Source: Agrococcus baldri
GTDB taxonomy: Bacteria > Actinomycetota > Actinomycetes > Actinomycetales > Microbacteriaceae
Assembly (NCBI GenBank): GCA_007988785.1
Contig: BJUU01000003.1
Span: forward strand, 62,001 to 126,000
DNA length: 64,000 nucleotides
Direction: 5' to 3'
In this document: piece by piece, positions 24,423-32,337 of the stretch
How the letters are laid out: the number at the start of each line of letters is the position of its first letter
Numbering within the stretch: position 1 is the stretch's first letter
Notes under the pieces: model-generated
The model's input: the letters and a program-made list of their open reading frames with translations, nothing else
Told to the model about the DNA's origin: nothing
The model's database searches: none
Program-made: the position numbers and the translations under genes

Positions 24423-24794
24423 ATGACTGAGAAGCCTGAGATCGACGCCCCCGAGGGGCCCGCACCCACTGAGCTCGAGATCACCGACATCACCGTCGGC
24501 GACGGCGCCGAGGCGGTGAACGGCACGCAGGTGAGCGTGCACTACGTGGGCGTGACCCACTCCACCGGCGAGGAGTTCGACGCCTCCTACGGCCGCGGCG
24601 CGCCGCTCGAGTTCCCGCTCGGCGTCGGCATGGTCATCAAGGGCTGGGAGCAGGGCATCGAGGGCATGCGGGTCGGCGGCCGCCGCAAGCTCGTCATCCC
24701 GCCGCACCTCGCCTACGGCGAGCGCGGAGCCGGCGGCGTGATCGGCCCGAACGAGACGCTGATCTTCGTCTGCGACCTCGTCGCCGTGAAGTAG
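24423..24794 (+). CDS. FKBP-type peptidyl-prolyl isomerase
   Basis: The 123-residue single FKBP domain is cytoplasmic, with no signal peptide. Typical segments are VSVHYVGVTHSTGEEFDASYGRG, FPLGVGMVIKGWEQGIEGMRVGGRRKLVIPP and AYGERGAGGVIGPNETLIFVCDLVAV. It accelerates proline isomerisation during folding. GAGGAT six bases before ATG could be a -10 for a leaderless message. Two hairpins follow the gene. Confidence 0.95.
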   Translation: MTEKPEIDAPEGPAPTELEITDITVGDGAEAVNGTQVSVHYVGVTHSTGEEFDASYGRGAPLEFPLGVGMVIKGWEQGIEGMRVGGRRKLVIPPHLAYGERGAGGVIGPNETLIFVCDLVAVK

Positions 24795-24814
24795 CGAACA
24801 GCAACCGACCGGTA

Positions 24815-24837
24815 CCGACGCCCGGGACGGGCGTCGG
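24815..24837 (+). terminator. Terminator 1 after the FKBP gene
   Basis: CCGACGCCCG (24815-24824), loop GGA, CGGGCGTCGG (24828-24837): a 10-bp perfect stem about 20 bases after the FKBP stop. Confidence 0.7.
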
Positions 24838-24849
24838 CGCTGGCGTCGC

Positions 24850-24875
24850 GGAGGAGGCCCGAAAGGGCCTCCTCC
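24850..24875 (+). terminator. Terminator 2 after the FKBP gene
   Basis: GGAGGAGGCCC and GGGCCTCCTCC form an 11-bp perfect stem closed by a GAAA tetraloop and followed by TTC. It is a very stable hairpin in tandem with the previous one. Confidence 0.75.
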
Positions 24876-24951
24876 TTCAGCTCCAGCGCGTCTGCGACCT
24901 CGTCGCAGTTCGCTAGCCACCACCCCTTCGCCCGCCCGAGCGGGAGCGGCG

Positions 24952-25037
24952 GGTGGTCACGACACGCCGTCGGCTCAGGACCCGGCACGGCGTGTCGTGA
25001 CCACCAGCCCGGTCCGGCACGGCGAGTCGTGACCACC
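24952..25037. repeat. Three copies of a 19-bp GTGGTCACGACACGCCG element
   Basis: GGTGGTCACGACACGCCGT (24952-24970) is followed by its exact reverse complement (24987-25005) and a third copy in that reverse orientation with one mismatch (25019-25037). It lies between the convergent FKBP and FAD-oxidase genes. The arrangement can fold into a long hairpin and looks like an extragenic palindromic repeat. Confidence 0.8.
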
Positions 25038-25050
25038 CGCGGGGGTTCGG

Positions 25051-26421
25051 CTACACGGCCTTGCCGGGGTTCAGGATGCCCTGCGGGTCGAAGGTGGCCT
25101 TCACGGCGCGCTGCAGCTCGAGCTGCCGCTCGCCCAGCTCGTCCGCCAGCCAGCGCCGCTTCAGCAGCCCGACGCCGTGCTCGCCCGTGAGCGTGCCGCC
25201 GAGCGCGAGCCCGGCGGCGAACACCTCGTTCGCGCACGCCCAGATCGCCTCGCTCGGCTCCTCGCCGTCGAAGACGAAGGTCGGGTGCAGGTTCCCGTCG
25301 CCCGCGTGCGCCGTGACCGCGAGCCGCACCCCGTGGCGCGCCGCCGCCGCGTGGCAGGCGCCGAACATCTCGGCCAGCCGCGACCGCGGCACCGCGATGT
25401 CCTCCACCAGCACCGTCCCGAACGACTCGAGCGCGAAGTGCACCTGCCTGCGCACCTGCACCAGCGCATCCGACTCGCTCAGGTCGTCGGTGCGCTCGAC
25501 GCGGCCGCCGTGGGCGGCGAGGATGCCGGCGACGACCTCTGACGTCGCCTCGGCGCCCAGGTCGTCGGTCTGCACGAGCACGAACGCGCCCTCCATGGGG
25601 CGGCCGGTGTAGGCGGCGAGCATGGTGACGGCGTCGATGCCGACGAGCTCCATGATGGCGGGGCGGATGCGCGCGGCCGTGACGGCGGTGCAGGCCGCGG
25701 CCGCGCTCGTCTCGTCGTCGAAGAAGGCGCCGACCGTCCACACGGCGCCCTCGACGAGCGGCCGCAGCTTCAGCGTGGCGCCGACGACGATGCCGAGCGT
25801 GCCCTCCGAGCCGATCATGAGCGCCGTGAGGTCGAGGCCGGTGACGCCCTTCACGGTGCGGTGGCCGGTGGTGATGCGGCTGCCGTCGGCGAGCACCACG
25901 TCGAGCGCCAGCACCCACTCGCGCGTGACCCCGTACTTCGCGCACAGCAGGCCGCCGGCGTTCGTGGCGATGTTGCCGCCGACGGTCGAGATGGCGCGGC
26001 TCGCCGGGTCCGGCGGCCACCACAGGCCGTGGGTGGCGAGCAGCTCGTTCAGCTCGGCGTTGCGGATGCCCGGCTCGACCACGCACGACTGGTCGATGAG
26101 CGAGACGTCGAGCAGGCGCCGCATCGAGTCGACCGAGACGACCAGCTCGCCGCCACCGGCGACGGAGCCGCCCGCGAGGCCCGTGCCCGCGCCGCGCGGC
26201 ACGACCGGCACGCCGTGCTCGCTCGCCCAGCGCATCGCGGCCTGCACGTGCGCGACCTCCTCGGCCTCGACGATCGCGAGCGGCGCGGCCACCGAGCGGT
26301 GGCCCGACTTGTCTGCGCGCGCGGCCTCGAGCGCGACCGGATCGGTGACGAGCACGTGCGGCGGCAGGACTGCGCGCAGCGGCTCGAGGCTCACCGATGC
26401 ATGCTCGCTCGAGGCGCTCAC
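25051..26421 (-). CDS. FAD-linked oxidase, glycolate/lactate oxidase GlcD-like
   Basis: The 456-residue enzyme has an FAD_binding_4 domain (residues 35-215: PRGAGTGLAGGSV, STVGGNIATNAGGLLCAKYGVT, GSEGTLGIVVGATLKL). A C-terminal FAD-oxidase domain ends GEHGVGLLKRRWL...DPQGILNPGKAV. It oxidises a 2-hydroxy acid such as glycolate or D-lactate. The GTG start overlaps the stop of the upstream phosphatase (GTGA), so the very long upstream reading frame is not used. The substrate is not resolved. Confidence 0.88.
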   Translation of the reverse strand: MSASSEHASVSLEPLRAVLPPHVLVTDPVALEAARADKSGHRSVAAPLAIVEAEEVAHVQAAMRWASEHGVPVVPRGAGTGLAGGSVAGGGELVVSVDSMRRLLDVSLIDQSCVVEPGIRNAELNELLATHGLWWPPDPASRAISTVGGNIATNAGGLLCAKYGVTREWVLALDVVLADGSRITTGHRTVKGVTGLDLTALMIGSEGTLGIVVGATLKLRPLVEGAVWTVGAFFDDETSAAAACTAVTAARIRPAIMELVGIDAVTMLAAYTGRPMEGAFVLVQTDDLGAEATSEVVAGILAAHGGRVERTDDLSESDALVQVRRQVHFALESFGTVLVEDIAVPRSRLAEMFGACHAAAARHGVRLAVTAHAGDGNLHPTFVFDGEEPSEAIWACANEVFAAGLALGGTLTGEHGVGLLKRRWLADELGERQLELQRAVKATFDPQGILNPGKAV

Positions 26422-26963
26422 CTGCGCACCAGCCCCTCGGTCACGCGCCAGCTGCCCGGCACGCCCGCGAAGCGCACCGACTTGGCGTTGTCGGGCTTCA
26501 CGGTCGGGAAGCCGACGACGTGGTCGGCGAAGGCGCGGATGAACGTGCCGTGCCCGACGACCACGAGCGCACCGACCGGGTGCGCGCCGGCGATCTCGTC
26601 GATCGCCGCGACGGCGCGCAGCTGCAGCGCCTCGAAGCTCTCCTGCCCCGGCCACTCGGCGCCGAAGCGCTCGACCGCCTCCTCCTTCGTGAGCCCCTCG
26701 GCCGCGCCGTAGGCGCGCTCGTCGAGGCTCGCGTAGTGCCCGCCGAGCTCGAGCCCGAGCTCGGCGGCGATGATCTCGGCCGTCGTGATCGAGCGCTGCA
26801 GCGACGAGGAGACCACCGCATCCCACTGCTCGTCCGCGAGCAGCCGGGCCGCCTCGTGCGCCTGCGCGGTCCCCGCCTCGTTGAGCGGGATGTCGCTCGT
26901 GCCCTGCAGGCGCTCGGCGAAGTTGTAGTCGGTCTGGCCGTGGCGGACGAGGGCGAGCTCCAT
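26418..26963 (-). CDS. Histidine phosphatase family protein
   Basis: The 181-residue phosphatase has the RHG motif LVRHGQTDYN at the N-terminus (catalytic His8), the second-arm VVSSSLQRSITTAEII, ERAYGAAEG, and the distal VVGHGTFIRA. The substrate may be a phosphosugar or nucleotide; none can be assigned. TAGGCT lies six bases upstream of ATG on the minus strand, implying a leaderless start. It is translationally coupled to the downstream FAD-linked oxidase. Confidence 0.9.
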   Translation of the reverse strand: MELALVRHGQTDYNFAERLQGTSDIPLNEAGTAQAHEAARLLADEQWDAVVSSSLQRSITTAEIIAAELGLELGGHYASLDERAYGAAEGLTKEEAVERFGAEWPGQESFEALQLRAVAAIDEIAGAHPVGALVVVGHGTFIRAFADHVVGFPTVKPDNAKSVRFAGVPGSWRVTEGLVRR

Positions 26964-27040
26964 GGCTCGAGCCTACGTTCATCCACAGGCTCACATTCCG
27001 CCCCGCCCGGGCGTTGGCAGAGTATGAGAGGAATGCACCC

Positions 27041-27547
27041 ATGACGCACACCATCACCGAGAGCCCGATCGGCCCGCTCACGCTCGTCCGCACTGCCGCC
27101 GGGCTGAGCGGCGTCTACATGCCGGGGCACCGCCCCGCGCCCGACGAGGCCGCGTTCGGCGAGCGCGACGACGATGCGTTCACGGATGCGGTGGCGCAGC
27201 TGGGCGAGTACTGGGCGGGGGCGCGCACGGCCTTCGACCTGCCGCTCGACCCGGCCGGCACCGAGTTCCAGCAGCGCGTGTGGCAGGCGCTGCGCTCCAT
27301 CCCGCACGGCGAGACCCGCAGCTATGGGTGGATCGCCGCGCACATCGGCCAGCCGACCGCCGTGCGCGCCGTGGGCCTCGCCAACAGCCGCAACCCCCTC
27401 TCGATCGTCGTGCCCTGCCACCGCGTGGTCGGCTCGACCGGGGCGCTCACCGGCTACGCGGGCGGGGTCGAGCGCAAGCGCTACCTGCTCGAGCACGAGT
27501 CCGGCTCGCTGCTGAGCCTCGCGGCCCGGCTAGATTCGGTCGCGTGA
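27041..27547 (+). CDS. ogt: Methylated-DNA-protein-cysteine methyltransferase (first copy)
   Basis: A 168-residue suicide alkyltransferase that removes O6-methyl from guanine. The DNA-binding wing (IPHGETRSYGWIAAHIGQPTAVRAVGLANSRNPL) is followed by the acceptor-cysteine motif VVPCHRVVG. The ATG at 27041 has GAGAGGA upstream; an earlier in-frame start is less likely. It is the first gene of an unusual three-gene set, Ogt, sigma factor, Ogt, joined by overlaps. Confidence 0.93.
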   Translation: MTHTITESPIGPLTLVRTAAGLSGVYMPGHRPAPDEAAFGERDDDAFTDAVAQLGEYWAGARTAFDLPLDPAGTEFQQRVWQALRSIPHGETRSYGWIAAHIGQPTAVRAVGLANSRNPLSIVVPCHRVVGSTGALTGYAGGVERKRYLLEHESGSLLSLAARLDSVA

Positions 27548-28008
27548 CCCGTGCGCCCTTCGACTCGATCGTCGCGCAGCACGGCGCGAGGGTCTGGCGG
27601 GTGTGCCGGGCGCTGCTGGGCGAGCACGACGCCGACGACGCCTGGAGCGAGACCTTCCTGGCGGCCCTCGAGGCCTATCCGCGGCTCGCGCCCGGCTCGA
27701 ACGTCGAGGGCTGGCTCGTGACCATCGCCCACCGCAAGGCCATCGACGTGCTGCGGCGGGGCGCGCGGCTGCAGCTGGGCGAGGTGCCCGACCGGCCGGC
27801 GACCGCGGCGTCGAGGGATCTCGACCTCGCGCGGGCGCTCGCGCAGCTGCCGCAGCGGCAGCGCGAGACGGTCGTGCTGCACCACCTGGGCGGCCTGCCC
27901 TTCACCGAGGTCGCCGCCGCGGTCGGTTCGACGGCGGATGCGGCCCGTCGCGCCTCGTCGGACGGCATCCGCCGGCTGCGCCAGCTGATGGGAGGAGCCG
28001 ATGGCTGA
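27544..28008 (+). CDS. Short ECF-type sigma factor between two Ogt genes
   Basis: The 154-residue protein has sigma region 2 (ARVWRVCRALLGEHDADDAWSETFLAAL, then NVEGWLVTIAHRKAIDVLRR) and region 4 (LPQRQRETVVLHHLGGLPFTEVAAAVGSTADAARRASSDGIRRLR). Its GTG overlaps the ogt stop, and it overlaps the next methyltransferase by 8 bases. A TAGATT hexamer seven bases upstream, inside ogt, could provide a separate leaderless transcript. No anti-sigma gene is adjacent. Co-transcription with two alkyl-DNA repair genes suggests an alkylation-response role. Confidence 0.83.
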   Translation: MTRAPFDSIVAQHGARVWRVCRALLGEHDADDAWSETFLAALEAYPRLAPGSNVEGWLVTIAHRKAIDVLRRGARLQLGEVPDRPATAASRDLDLARALAQLPQRQRETVVLHHLGGLPFTEVAAAVGSTADAARRASSDGIRRLRQLMGGADG

Positions 28009-28600
28009 GGCGCTGCACGAGCTGCCGGGCTCGCTGCCCGCGCCGCCGCTCGCCGCGCTGCGCGCCCGCCTCGCCGAGCGCGCTGCCGCGAGCGAGCTGC
28101 TGGATGTCGCCTACCGCTCGATCGAGACCGAGCTGGGCTCGCTGCTGCTGGCCGCGACGCCGCGCGGGCTCGTGTCGGTCACCTTCGACGGCGCGCAGCC
28201 CGATGCCACGCTCGAGCGGCTCGCTGCGCAACTGAGCCCGCGCGTGCTGGAGGCGCCCGAACGGCTTGACGCCGCCGCACACGGGCTCGAGGCGCTCATC
28301 GGCGGCCGCTCGCGGCGCTACGAGGGCGCGCTCGACCTCACGCTCGCGCACGGCTTCGGCCGCCAGGTGGTCGAGCAGCTGTGCGAGATCCCCTACGGGC
28401 AGACGCGCAGCTACGGCGAGGTGGCGCGGGCGGTCGGCAACCCCGGCGCCGTGCGCGCGGTCGGCACCGCCTGCCGCCGCAACCCGCTGCCGATCGCGAT
28501 CCCGTGCCACCGGGTGGTGCGCAGCGACGGCTCGATCGGCCAGTACGCCGGCGGTCCGGCGGCGAAGCGCATCCTGCTCGACGTCGAGTCGACCGCGTAG
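28001..28600 (+). CDS. Methylated-DNA-protein-cysteine methyltransferase (second copy)
   Basis: A 199-residue paralogue of the Ogt two genes upstream with a longer N-terminal domain (residues 1-110, including LGSLLLAATPRGLVSVTF) and the same catalytic half: IPYGQTRSYGEVARAVGNPGAVRAVG and AIPCHRVVR. The acceptor cysteine is intact, so both copies can be active. It begins inside the sigma-factor gene. Confidence 0.92.
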   Translation: MAEALHELPGSLPAPPLAALRARLAERAAASELLDVAYRSIETELGSLLLAATPRGLVSVTFDGAQPDATLERLAAQLSPRVLEAPERLDAAAHGLEALIGGRSRRYEGALDLTLAHGFGRQVVEQLCEIPYGQTRSYGEVARAVGNPGAVRAVGTACRRNPLPIAIPCHRVVRSDGSIGQYAGGPAAKRILLDVESTA

Positions 28601-28673
28601 GCGGCGGCGCGCGCGGCGCGGCCGCTCGCGTCACGGGCCCCGGGGCACCGCGCGCCCCGGCTACCGTTGACCC

Positions 28674-29591
28674 ATGCCCGCCACCGCCCTCCTCGCCGTC
28701 GTCGAGCGCGACGGCTTCACCGAGTCCGAGCATCACGGCGTCGCCGTGCTGGTCGATCCCGACGGCCGCGTCATCGAGGCGCACGGCGACGTCACCCGCG
28801 CCTTCCTCGCCCGCAGCGCGCTCAAGCCGCTGTACGCCGCCGCGCTGCTCGAGGCGGGCCTGATCGAGCTCGAGCCCGCGCACGCGGCGCTCGCGAGCGC
28901 CAGCCACCACGGCGATCCGGAGCACATCGACACCGCCGTGGCGATGGCCGCCGCGCACGGCGTCGACGAGGATGCGCTGCGGTGCCTGCCGATGCGCGCG
29001 CCCGACGGCAGCGCGCGCCGGTTCGCCCACATGTGCACCGGCAAGCACATCGCGCTCGCCGCCGCCGCTCGCGCCCTGGGCGCCTCCGCCGACTACTGGG
29101 CCGACGGGCACCCGCTCACCGAGGTGCTGCGCGAGAGCCTCTCGGCCGCGGCCGACGAGCCCATCCGGCAGCTCGCGCACGACGGCTGCGGCGCCGTGGT
29201 CTTCCCGACCACGGCCGTCGGCCTGGCCCGCGGATTCCGCCGCCTCGCGCCCGATCAGCAGGGCGCGCACCGCGCCGTCGGCGATGCCATGCGCGCGCAT
29301 CCGAGCCTCATCGACGGCGCGGGCAAGCCCGACGCGGTCGTGATCGGCGAGACCGGATGCGCCACCAAGTTCGGCGCGGAGGGCACGCAGGCGATCGTCG
29401 CAGCCGACGGCACGACCGCGGTGGTGAAGACCGCCGACGGCGCGCGCCGCGCCGGCGCCCCCGTCGCGCTCGCGCTGCTCGAGCGCGCCCGCGCGATCCC
29501 CGCCGGCACGCTCGAGCGCCTGCACGAGCCGCTCGGCCTCGTGCAGCGCAGCGCAGCGGACGCCGTCGGCCTGCTGCGGCCGGTGGTCTGA
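28674..29591 (+). CDS. Asparaginase of the AsgA/ReAII type
   Basis: The 305-residue protein has the signature of the Rhizobium-type L-asparaginase II family: ARSALKPLYAAALLEAG, ALASASHHGDPEH, MCTGKHIALAAAARAL, DGCGAVVFPTT and GETGCATKFGAEG. The conserved Ser-Lys pairs and cysteines of this zinc-binding family are present. It converts asparagine to aspartate and ammonia in the cytoplasm (no signal peptide). TACCGT lies six bases before the ATG. Its last codons fall in a 15-bp tandem repeat. Confidence 0.85.
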   Translation: MPATALLAVVERDGFTESEHHGVAVLVDPDGRVIEAHGDVTRAFLARSALKPLYAAALLEAGLIELEPAHAALASASHHGDPEHIDTAVAMAAAHGVDEDALRCLPMRAPDGSARRFAHMCTGKHIALAAAARALGASADYWADGHPLTEVLRESLSAAADEPIRQLAHDGCGAVVFPTTAVGLARGFRRLAPDQQGAHRAVGDAMRAHPSLIDGAGKPDAVVIGETGCATKFGAEGTQAIVAADGTTAVVKTADGARRAGAPVALALLERARAIPAGTLERLHEPLGLVQRSAADAVGLLRPVV

Positions 29592-29640
29592 GCCCCGGTG
29601 GTCTGAGCCCCTGTGGTCTGAGCCCCGGTGGTCTGAGCCC
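29582..29640 (+). repeat. 15-bp tandem repeat through the asparaginase stop codon
   Basis: The unit GGTGGTCTGAGCCCC occurs four times in a row (29582, 29597, 29612, 29627), with one T substitution in copy 3 and a truncated last copy. Each unit encodes VV-stop in the asparaginase frame, so the real stop is in the first copy and the others follow it. Confidence 0.9.
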
Positions 29641-29655
29641 GGTGCGCTGAGCGCT

Positions 29656-30348
29656 TCAGCGCTGCGGCTCGAACCGCTGCCAGGTGCCCTCGGAGACCAC
29701 CTCGACCGCGCCGTCGACGACGGAGAGGGCCGTGTCGTCGTCGATCGCGTAGACCGGCACCGGCACGCCCGCCGCCCACCGGCCGATGCGCTCGAGCGTC
29801 GCATCCTCCATGTCGGGGCGGCCGAGGTGCGGGTGGAGCGCGACCTCGACCAGGCCCAGCCCCTCCTCGGCGGCGCGACCCATGTCGCTGCCCTCCGGCA
29901 CGAGCCCCAGGTCGAACTCTGCGTCGCAGTTGTGCGGCGTCACGGTGATGCTGCCGGCGCTCACGCCCACGTACACCGTGCCGTGCAGGGTCGGGAGCAG
30001 GTCGGCGAGGCCGGACTCCCGCATCCAGTGCACCAGGTAGAGCACGTCGCCGCCCCAGACGAGCAGCGCGTCGACGCCGCGCACCGCCGCCTCCCAGTGC
30101 TCGCGCCGCACGGTCGGCAGCGCGGTGAGCTCGAGCACGCCGAGCGAGCGCCACCCCAGCTCGGCGAGCGGCCCCTCTGCGGTGCCGGCGACCGCCGAGC
30201 GCGCCATCGCCGGCCCCTCGGCGAAGGGGTGCGCGCCGGTGGGCACGATGAGCGCGCTCGACTCGGCGATGGGCTTGCCCAGCAGCCGCTCGAGCGCCTC
30301 GCGGATGCTCGCGTTGGTGATGCCGTTCGAGGTGAGCAGGAACTTCAT
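29656..30348 (-). CDS. Peptidase E (family S51) serine peptidase
   Basis: The 230-residue protein resembles dipeptidase E: LLTSNGITN at the start, VWGGDVLYLVHWMRESGL, the nucleophile elbow GVSAGSI and a downstream LHPHLGRP. The fold is that of class I amidotransferases with Ser in place of Cys. It would cleave Asp-X dipeptides. It sits alone between convergent asparaginase and the upstream amidotransferase gene. The start is taken at ATG 30348. Confidence 0.85.
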   Translation of the reverse strand: MKFLLTSNGITNASIREALERLLGKPIAESSALIVPTGAHPFAEGPAMARSAVAGTAEGPLAELGWRSLGVLELTALPTVRREHWEAAVRGVDALLVWGGDVLYLVHWMRESGLADLLPTLHGTVYVGVSAGSITVTPHNCDAEFDLGLVPEGSDMGRAAEEGLGLVEVALHPHLGRPDMEDATLERIGRWAAGVPVPVYAIDDDTALSVVDGAVEVVSEGTWQRFEPQR

Positions 30349-30413
30349 GATCGGTGCTCCCGGATGCGCTGCACGGGTCGATCGTGCCGCGTGGCGGCCG
30401 GGTGGGGCAAGGG

Positions 30414-31127
30414 TCAGATCCTCGCGGCGCAGGCCTCGGCGAAGGCCCCGAAGCCGCGCTCGATGACGCCGAGCAGCGTCTCGTCGGTCGCGAGATGCCT
30501 GCGCCAGTCGGCCACCGCATCCGCGTCGCGCAGCTCCGACAGCGTCGGGGAGGCCACCGAGTCCCACAGCCGCATCACCCGGTCGTCGGCCTCGAGGTGG
30601 AACTGCATGCCGAGGGCAGAGCCGTAGCGGAACGCGTCGTTGTCGACCGTGGCGCTGCGGGCCAGCAGGGTCGCACCGGGCGGCAGCGAGACGACGTCGC
30701 TGTTCCAGCGCATCGCGCCGACGGTGCCGACGTGGTCGCCGAGCCAGGGGTCGGGCTCCAGCAGCTCGATGTCGATGATGCCGACCGCGTCGACGGCGCC
30801 CTCGCGGTGCTCGCCGCCCAGCGCGCGGCCGATGATCTGGTGGCCGAGGCAGAGGCCGAGCACCGGGATCTCCGCGTCGATCGCCCGCAGCGCGAGCTCG
30901 GCGGTCAGCTGCAGCGAGGGGAAGCGCTCGACGTCCGCGGCGCTCATCTGGCCGCCGAGGATGACGACGCCGGCGAGCTCGTCGATCGGCGGCAGCGCGG
31001 CAGGGAGCACCGCCTCACGGGTCGGCAGGTGCGAGAGCAGCGTGGTCGCGTGCCCGCCCGTCTCGTACTCGATGTGCTTGATGAACAGGACGGATCGCTG
31101 CAACCGGGGGCCTCTCTCTTTCGCCAT
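30414..31127 (-). CDS. Class I glutamine amidotransferase-like protein
   Basis: The 237-residue protein has the GATase1 catalytic triad: Cys in PVLGLCLGHQIIGRALGG and the His-x-Glu pair in GMQFHLEA. It resembles GMP-synthase-like amidotransferases used on unknown substrates. ATG 31127 directly abuts a TAGGCT -10 hexamer. The TTG at 31103, seven bases after GAGAGAGG, is therefore a serious alternative start and would shorten the protein by eight residues. It is divergent from the hydrolase gene with only 12 bases between ATGs. Confidence 0.85.
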   Translation of the reverse strand: MAKERGPRLQRSVLFIKHIEYETGGHATTLLSHLPTREAVLPAALPPIDELAGVVILGGQMSAADVERFPSLQLTAELALRAIDAEIPVLGLCLGHQIIGRALGGEHREGAVDAVGIIDIELLEPDPWLGDHVGTVGAMRWNSDVVSLPPGATLLARSATVDNDAFRYGSALGMQFHLEADDRVMRLWDSVASPTLSELRDADAVADWRRHLATDETLLGVIERGFGAFAEACAARI

Positions 31128-31133
31128 AGCCTA
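31127..31133. promoter_or_regulatory. Overlapping back-to-back -10 elements
   Basis: The sequence TAGCCTA contains TAGCCT on the plus strand (31127-31132), seven bases before the hydrolase ATG, and TAGGCT on the minus strand (31128-31133) for the amidotransferase gene. One nearly symmetric heptamer therefore appears to serve two divergent promoters. Confidence 0.6.
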
Positions 31134-31139
31134 GGACGC

Positions 31140-31907
31140 ATGACGGTCTTCGCGATGGCACCCGACGGCGTCAGGATCGCCCTCCACGAGCTCGGCGACC
31201 CGGAGGGTCTGCCGGTGCTCATGATCCACGGCTTCTCGTCGAACACCCGACGCAACTGGATCGACAGCCGCTGGAGCGCGTCGCTGGCGGACGCGGGCCT
31301 GCGCGGCATCGGCATGGACCTGCGCGGGCACGGCGACAGCGACCGCCCATCCACCGGCTACGCCGTCGAGCGCTTCGTCGATGACGTCGACGCGGTGCTC
31401 ACGCAGCTCGCGCTCGACGAGCCGCCGGCCGCGATCGGCTACTCGATGGGCGCCAGGCTGCTGTGGCGGCACGCGGGCACGCGGCCGCACGCCTTCCGCG
31501 CGCTCGTGCTCGGCGGCCTGCCGGCCGGCGACCCGTTCCAGCGGTTCGACGTCGAGCTCGCGCACCGCGCGCTGCGCGGCGAGGCCGAGCCCGGGCCCAT
31601 GGAGTCGTTCATCGTCGAGCTCGCGGGCGTCTTCCCCGAGCACGACCCGACGACGCTCGTCACGCTCGCCGGCGAGGTCTCGCAGACGCTCTTCGACGCG
31701 CAGCAGGCCCCGCCGGCGGTGCCGACGCTGCTGATGACGGGCGAGCGGGATCGGCGGGCGGCAGACACCGAGACGCTGCTGCCGCTGCTGCCGCACGGCT
31801 CGTTCGCGCCCATCCCGGGCCGCAACCACGTGAACGCGCCGACCTCCGGCACCTTCCGGCGCACCGCATCCGCCTTCCTCGCGCAGCACCTCGTCAGCCC
31901 GGCGTAG
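31140..31907 (+). CDS. Alpha/beta-hydrolase
   Basis: The 255-residue hydrolase has oxyanion motif MIHGFSSNTR, nucleophile elbow GYSMGAR and the acid/His region GERDRRA...GRNHVNAP. The sequence DLRGHGDSDRPSTGY is characteristic of the superfamily. Esterase, lipase or haloperoxidase-type activity cannot be distinguished. The message is probably leaderless, with TAGCCT seven bases before ATG. Confidence 0.88.
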   Translation: MTVFAMAPDGVRIALHELGDPEGLPVLMIHGFSSNTRRNWIDSRWSASLADAGLRGIGMDLRGHGDSDRPSTGYAVERFVDDVDAVLTQLALDEPPAAIGYSMGARLLWRHAGTRPHAFRALVLGGLPAGDPFQRFDVELAHRALRGEAEPGPMESFIVELAGVFPEHDPTTLVTLAGEVSQTLFDAQQAPPAVPTLLMTGERDRRAADTETLLPLLPHGSFAPIPGRNHVNAPTSGTFRRTASAFLAQHLVSPA

Positions 31908-31917
31908 GGTTCGGCCC

Positions 31918-32268
31918 ATGGCGAGCGATCTCGACGCGGTGGAGGCGCGGCTCTGGGCCGCGCTCGACCGCTACCGCCCTGAGCTCGTCGACGGCACCAT
32001 CTACGGCATGCCGTCGCTGCTGCTGCCCGGCGCGACCGGTCACGACTACTTCGCCGCGGTGCGACGCGGCCAGAAGAAGATCGGGCTCTCCCTGATCATC
32101 GCCGACCGGTGGCCGGAAGATGTCGAGCGTGCGTCGGTCGAGCTGCGCCGGTGCAGAACGGGCAAGGCGACCTGGTCGTTCACCGAGCTCGACGAGGCAG
32201 TGGCCGACGAGCTCGAGGCCCTGCTCGACCGCCTCATGGTGCGCTACCGGATCGAGCGGTCGGCCTGA
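31918..32268 (+). CDS. Small DUF1801-like protein
   Basis: The 116-residue soluble protein follows the hydrolase after 10 bases. The segment DYFAAVRRGQKKIGLSLIIADRW and the later TGKATWSFTELDE resemble the DUF1801/YdhG pattern, in which a conserved GK-x-x-xxF lies before a helical end. No enzymatic residues are evident. TAGGGT seven bases before ATG overlaps the hydrolase stop codon and suggests its own leaderless transcript. Confidence 0.6.
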   Translation: MASDLDAVEARLWAALDRYRPELVDGTIYGMPSLLLPGATGHDYFAAVRRGQKKIGLSLIIADRWPEDVERASVELRRCRTGKATWSFTELDEAVADELEALLDRLMVRYRIERSA

Positions 32269-32270
32269 GA

Positions 32271-32337
32271 CCTGCATCGCAGTGCCCTGTCGACCGCGCT
32301 CCGAAGACGATGCAGGGCCGACCGAGTTCTCTCGGCC
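32271..32337 (+). terminator. Paired inverted repeats after the DUF1801-like gene
   Basis: CCTGCATCG (32271-32279) pairs with CGATGCAGG (32308-32316), and GGCCGA (32316-32321) pairs with TCGGCC (32332-32337). The second hairpin also has an alternative CCGAG/CTCGG register. They lie between convergent genes and probably terminate transcription. The rest of 32,338-32,480 shows nothing coding. Confidence 0.45.

Noticed and set aside
22476..24923. An 815-codon minus-strand frame opposite the antiporter
   Set aside because: The plus-strand antiporter and FKBP have clear motifs; the antisense translation is low-complexity His/Asp/Arg-rich.
29582..29640. A CRISPR array
   Set aside because: The 15-bp units are contiguous with no unique spacers, and no cas genes are nearby.
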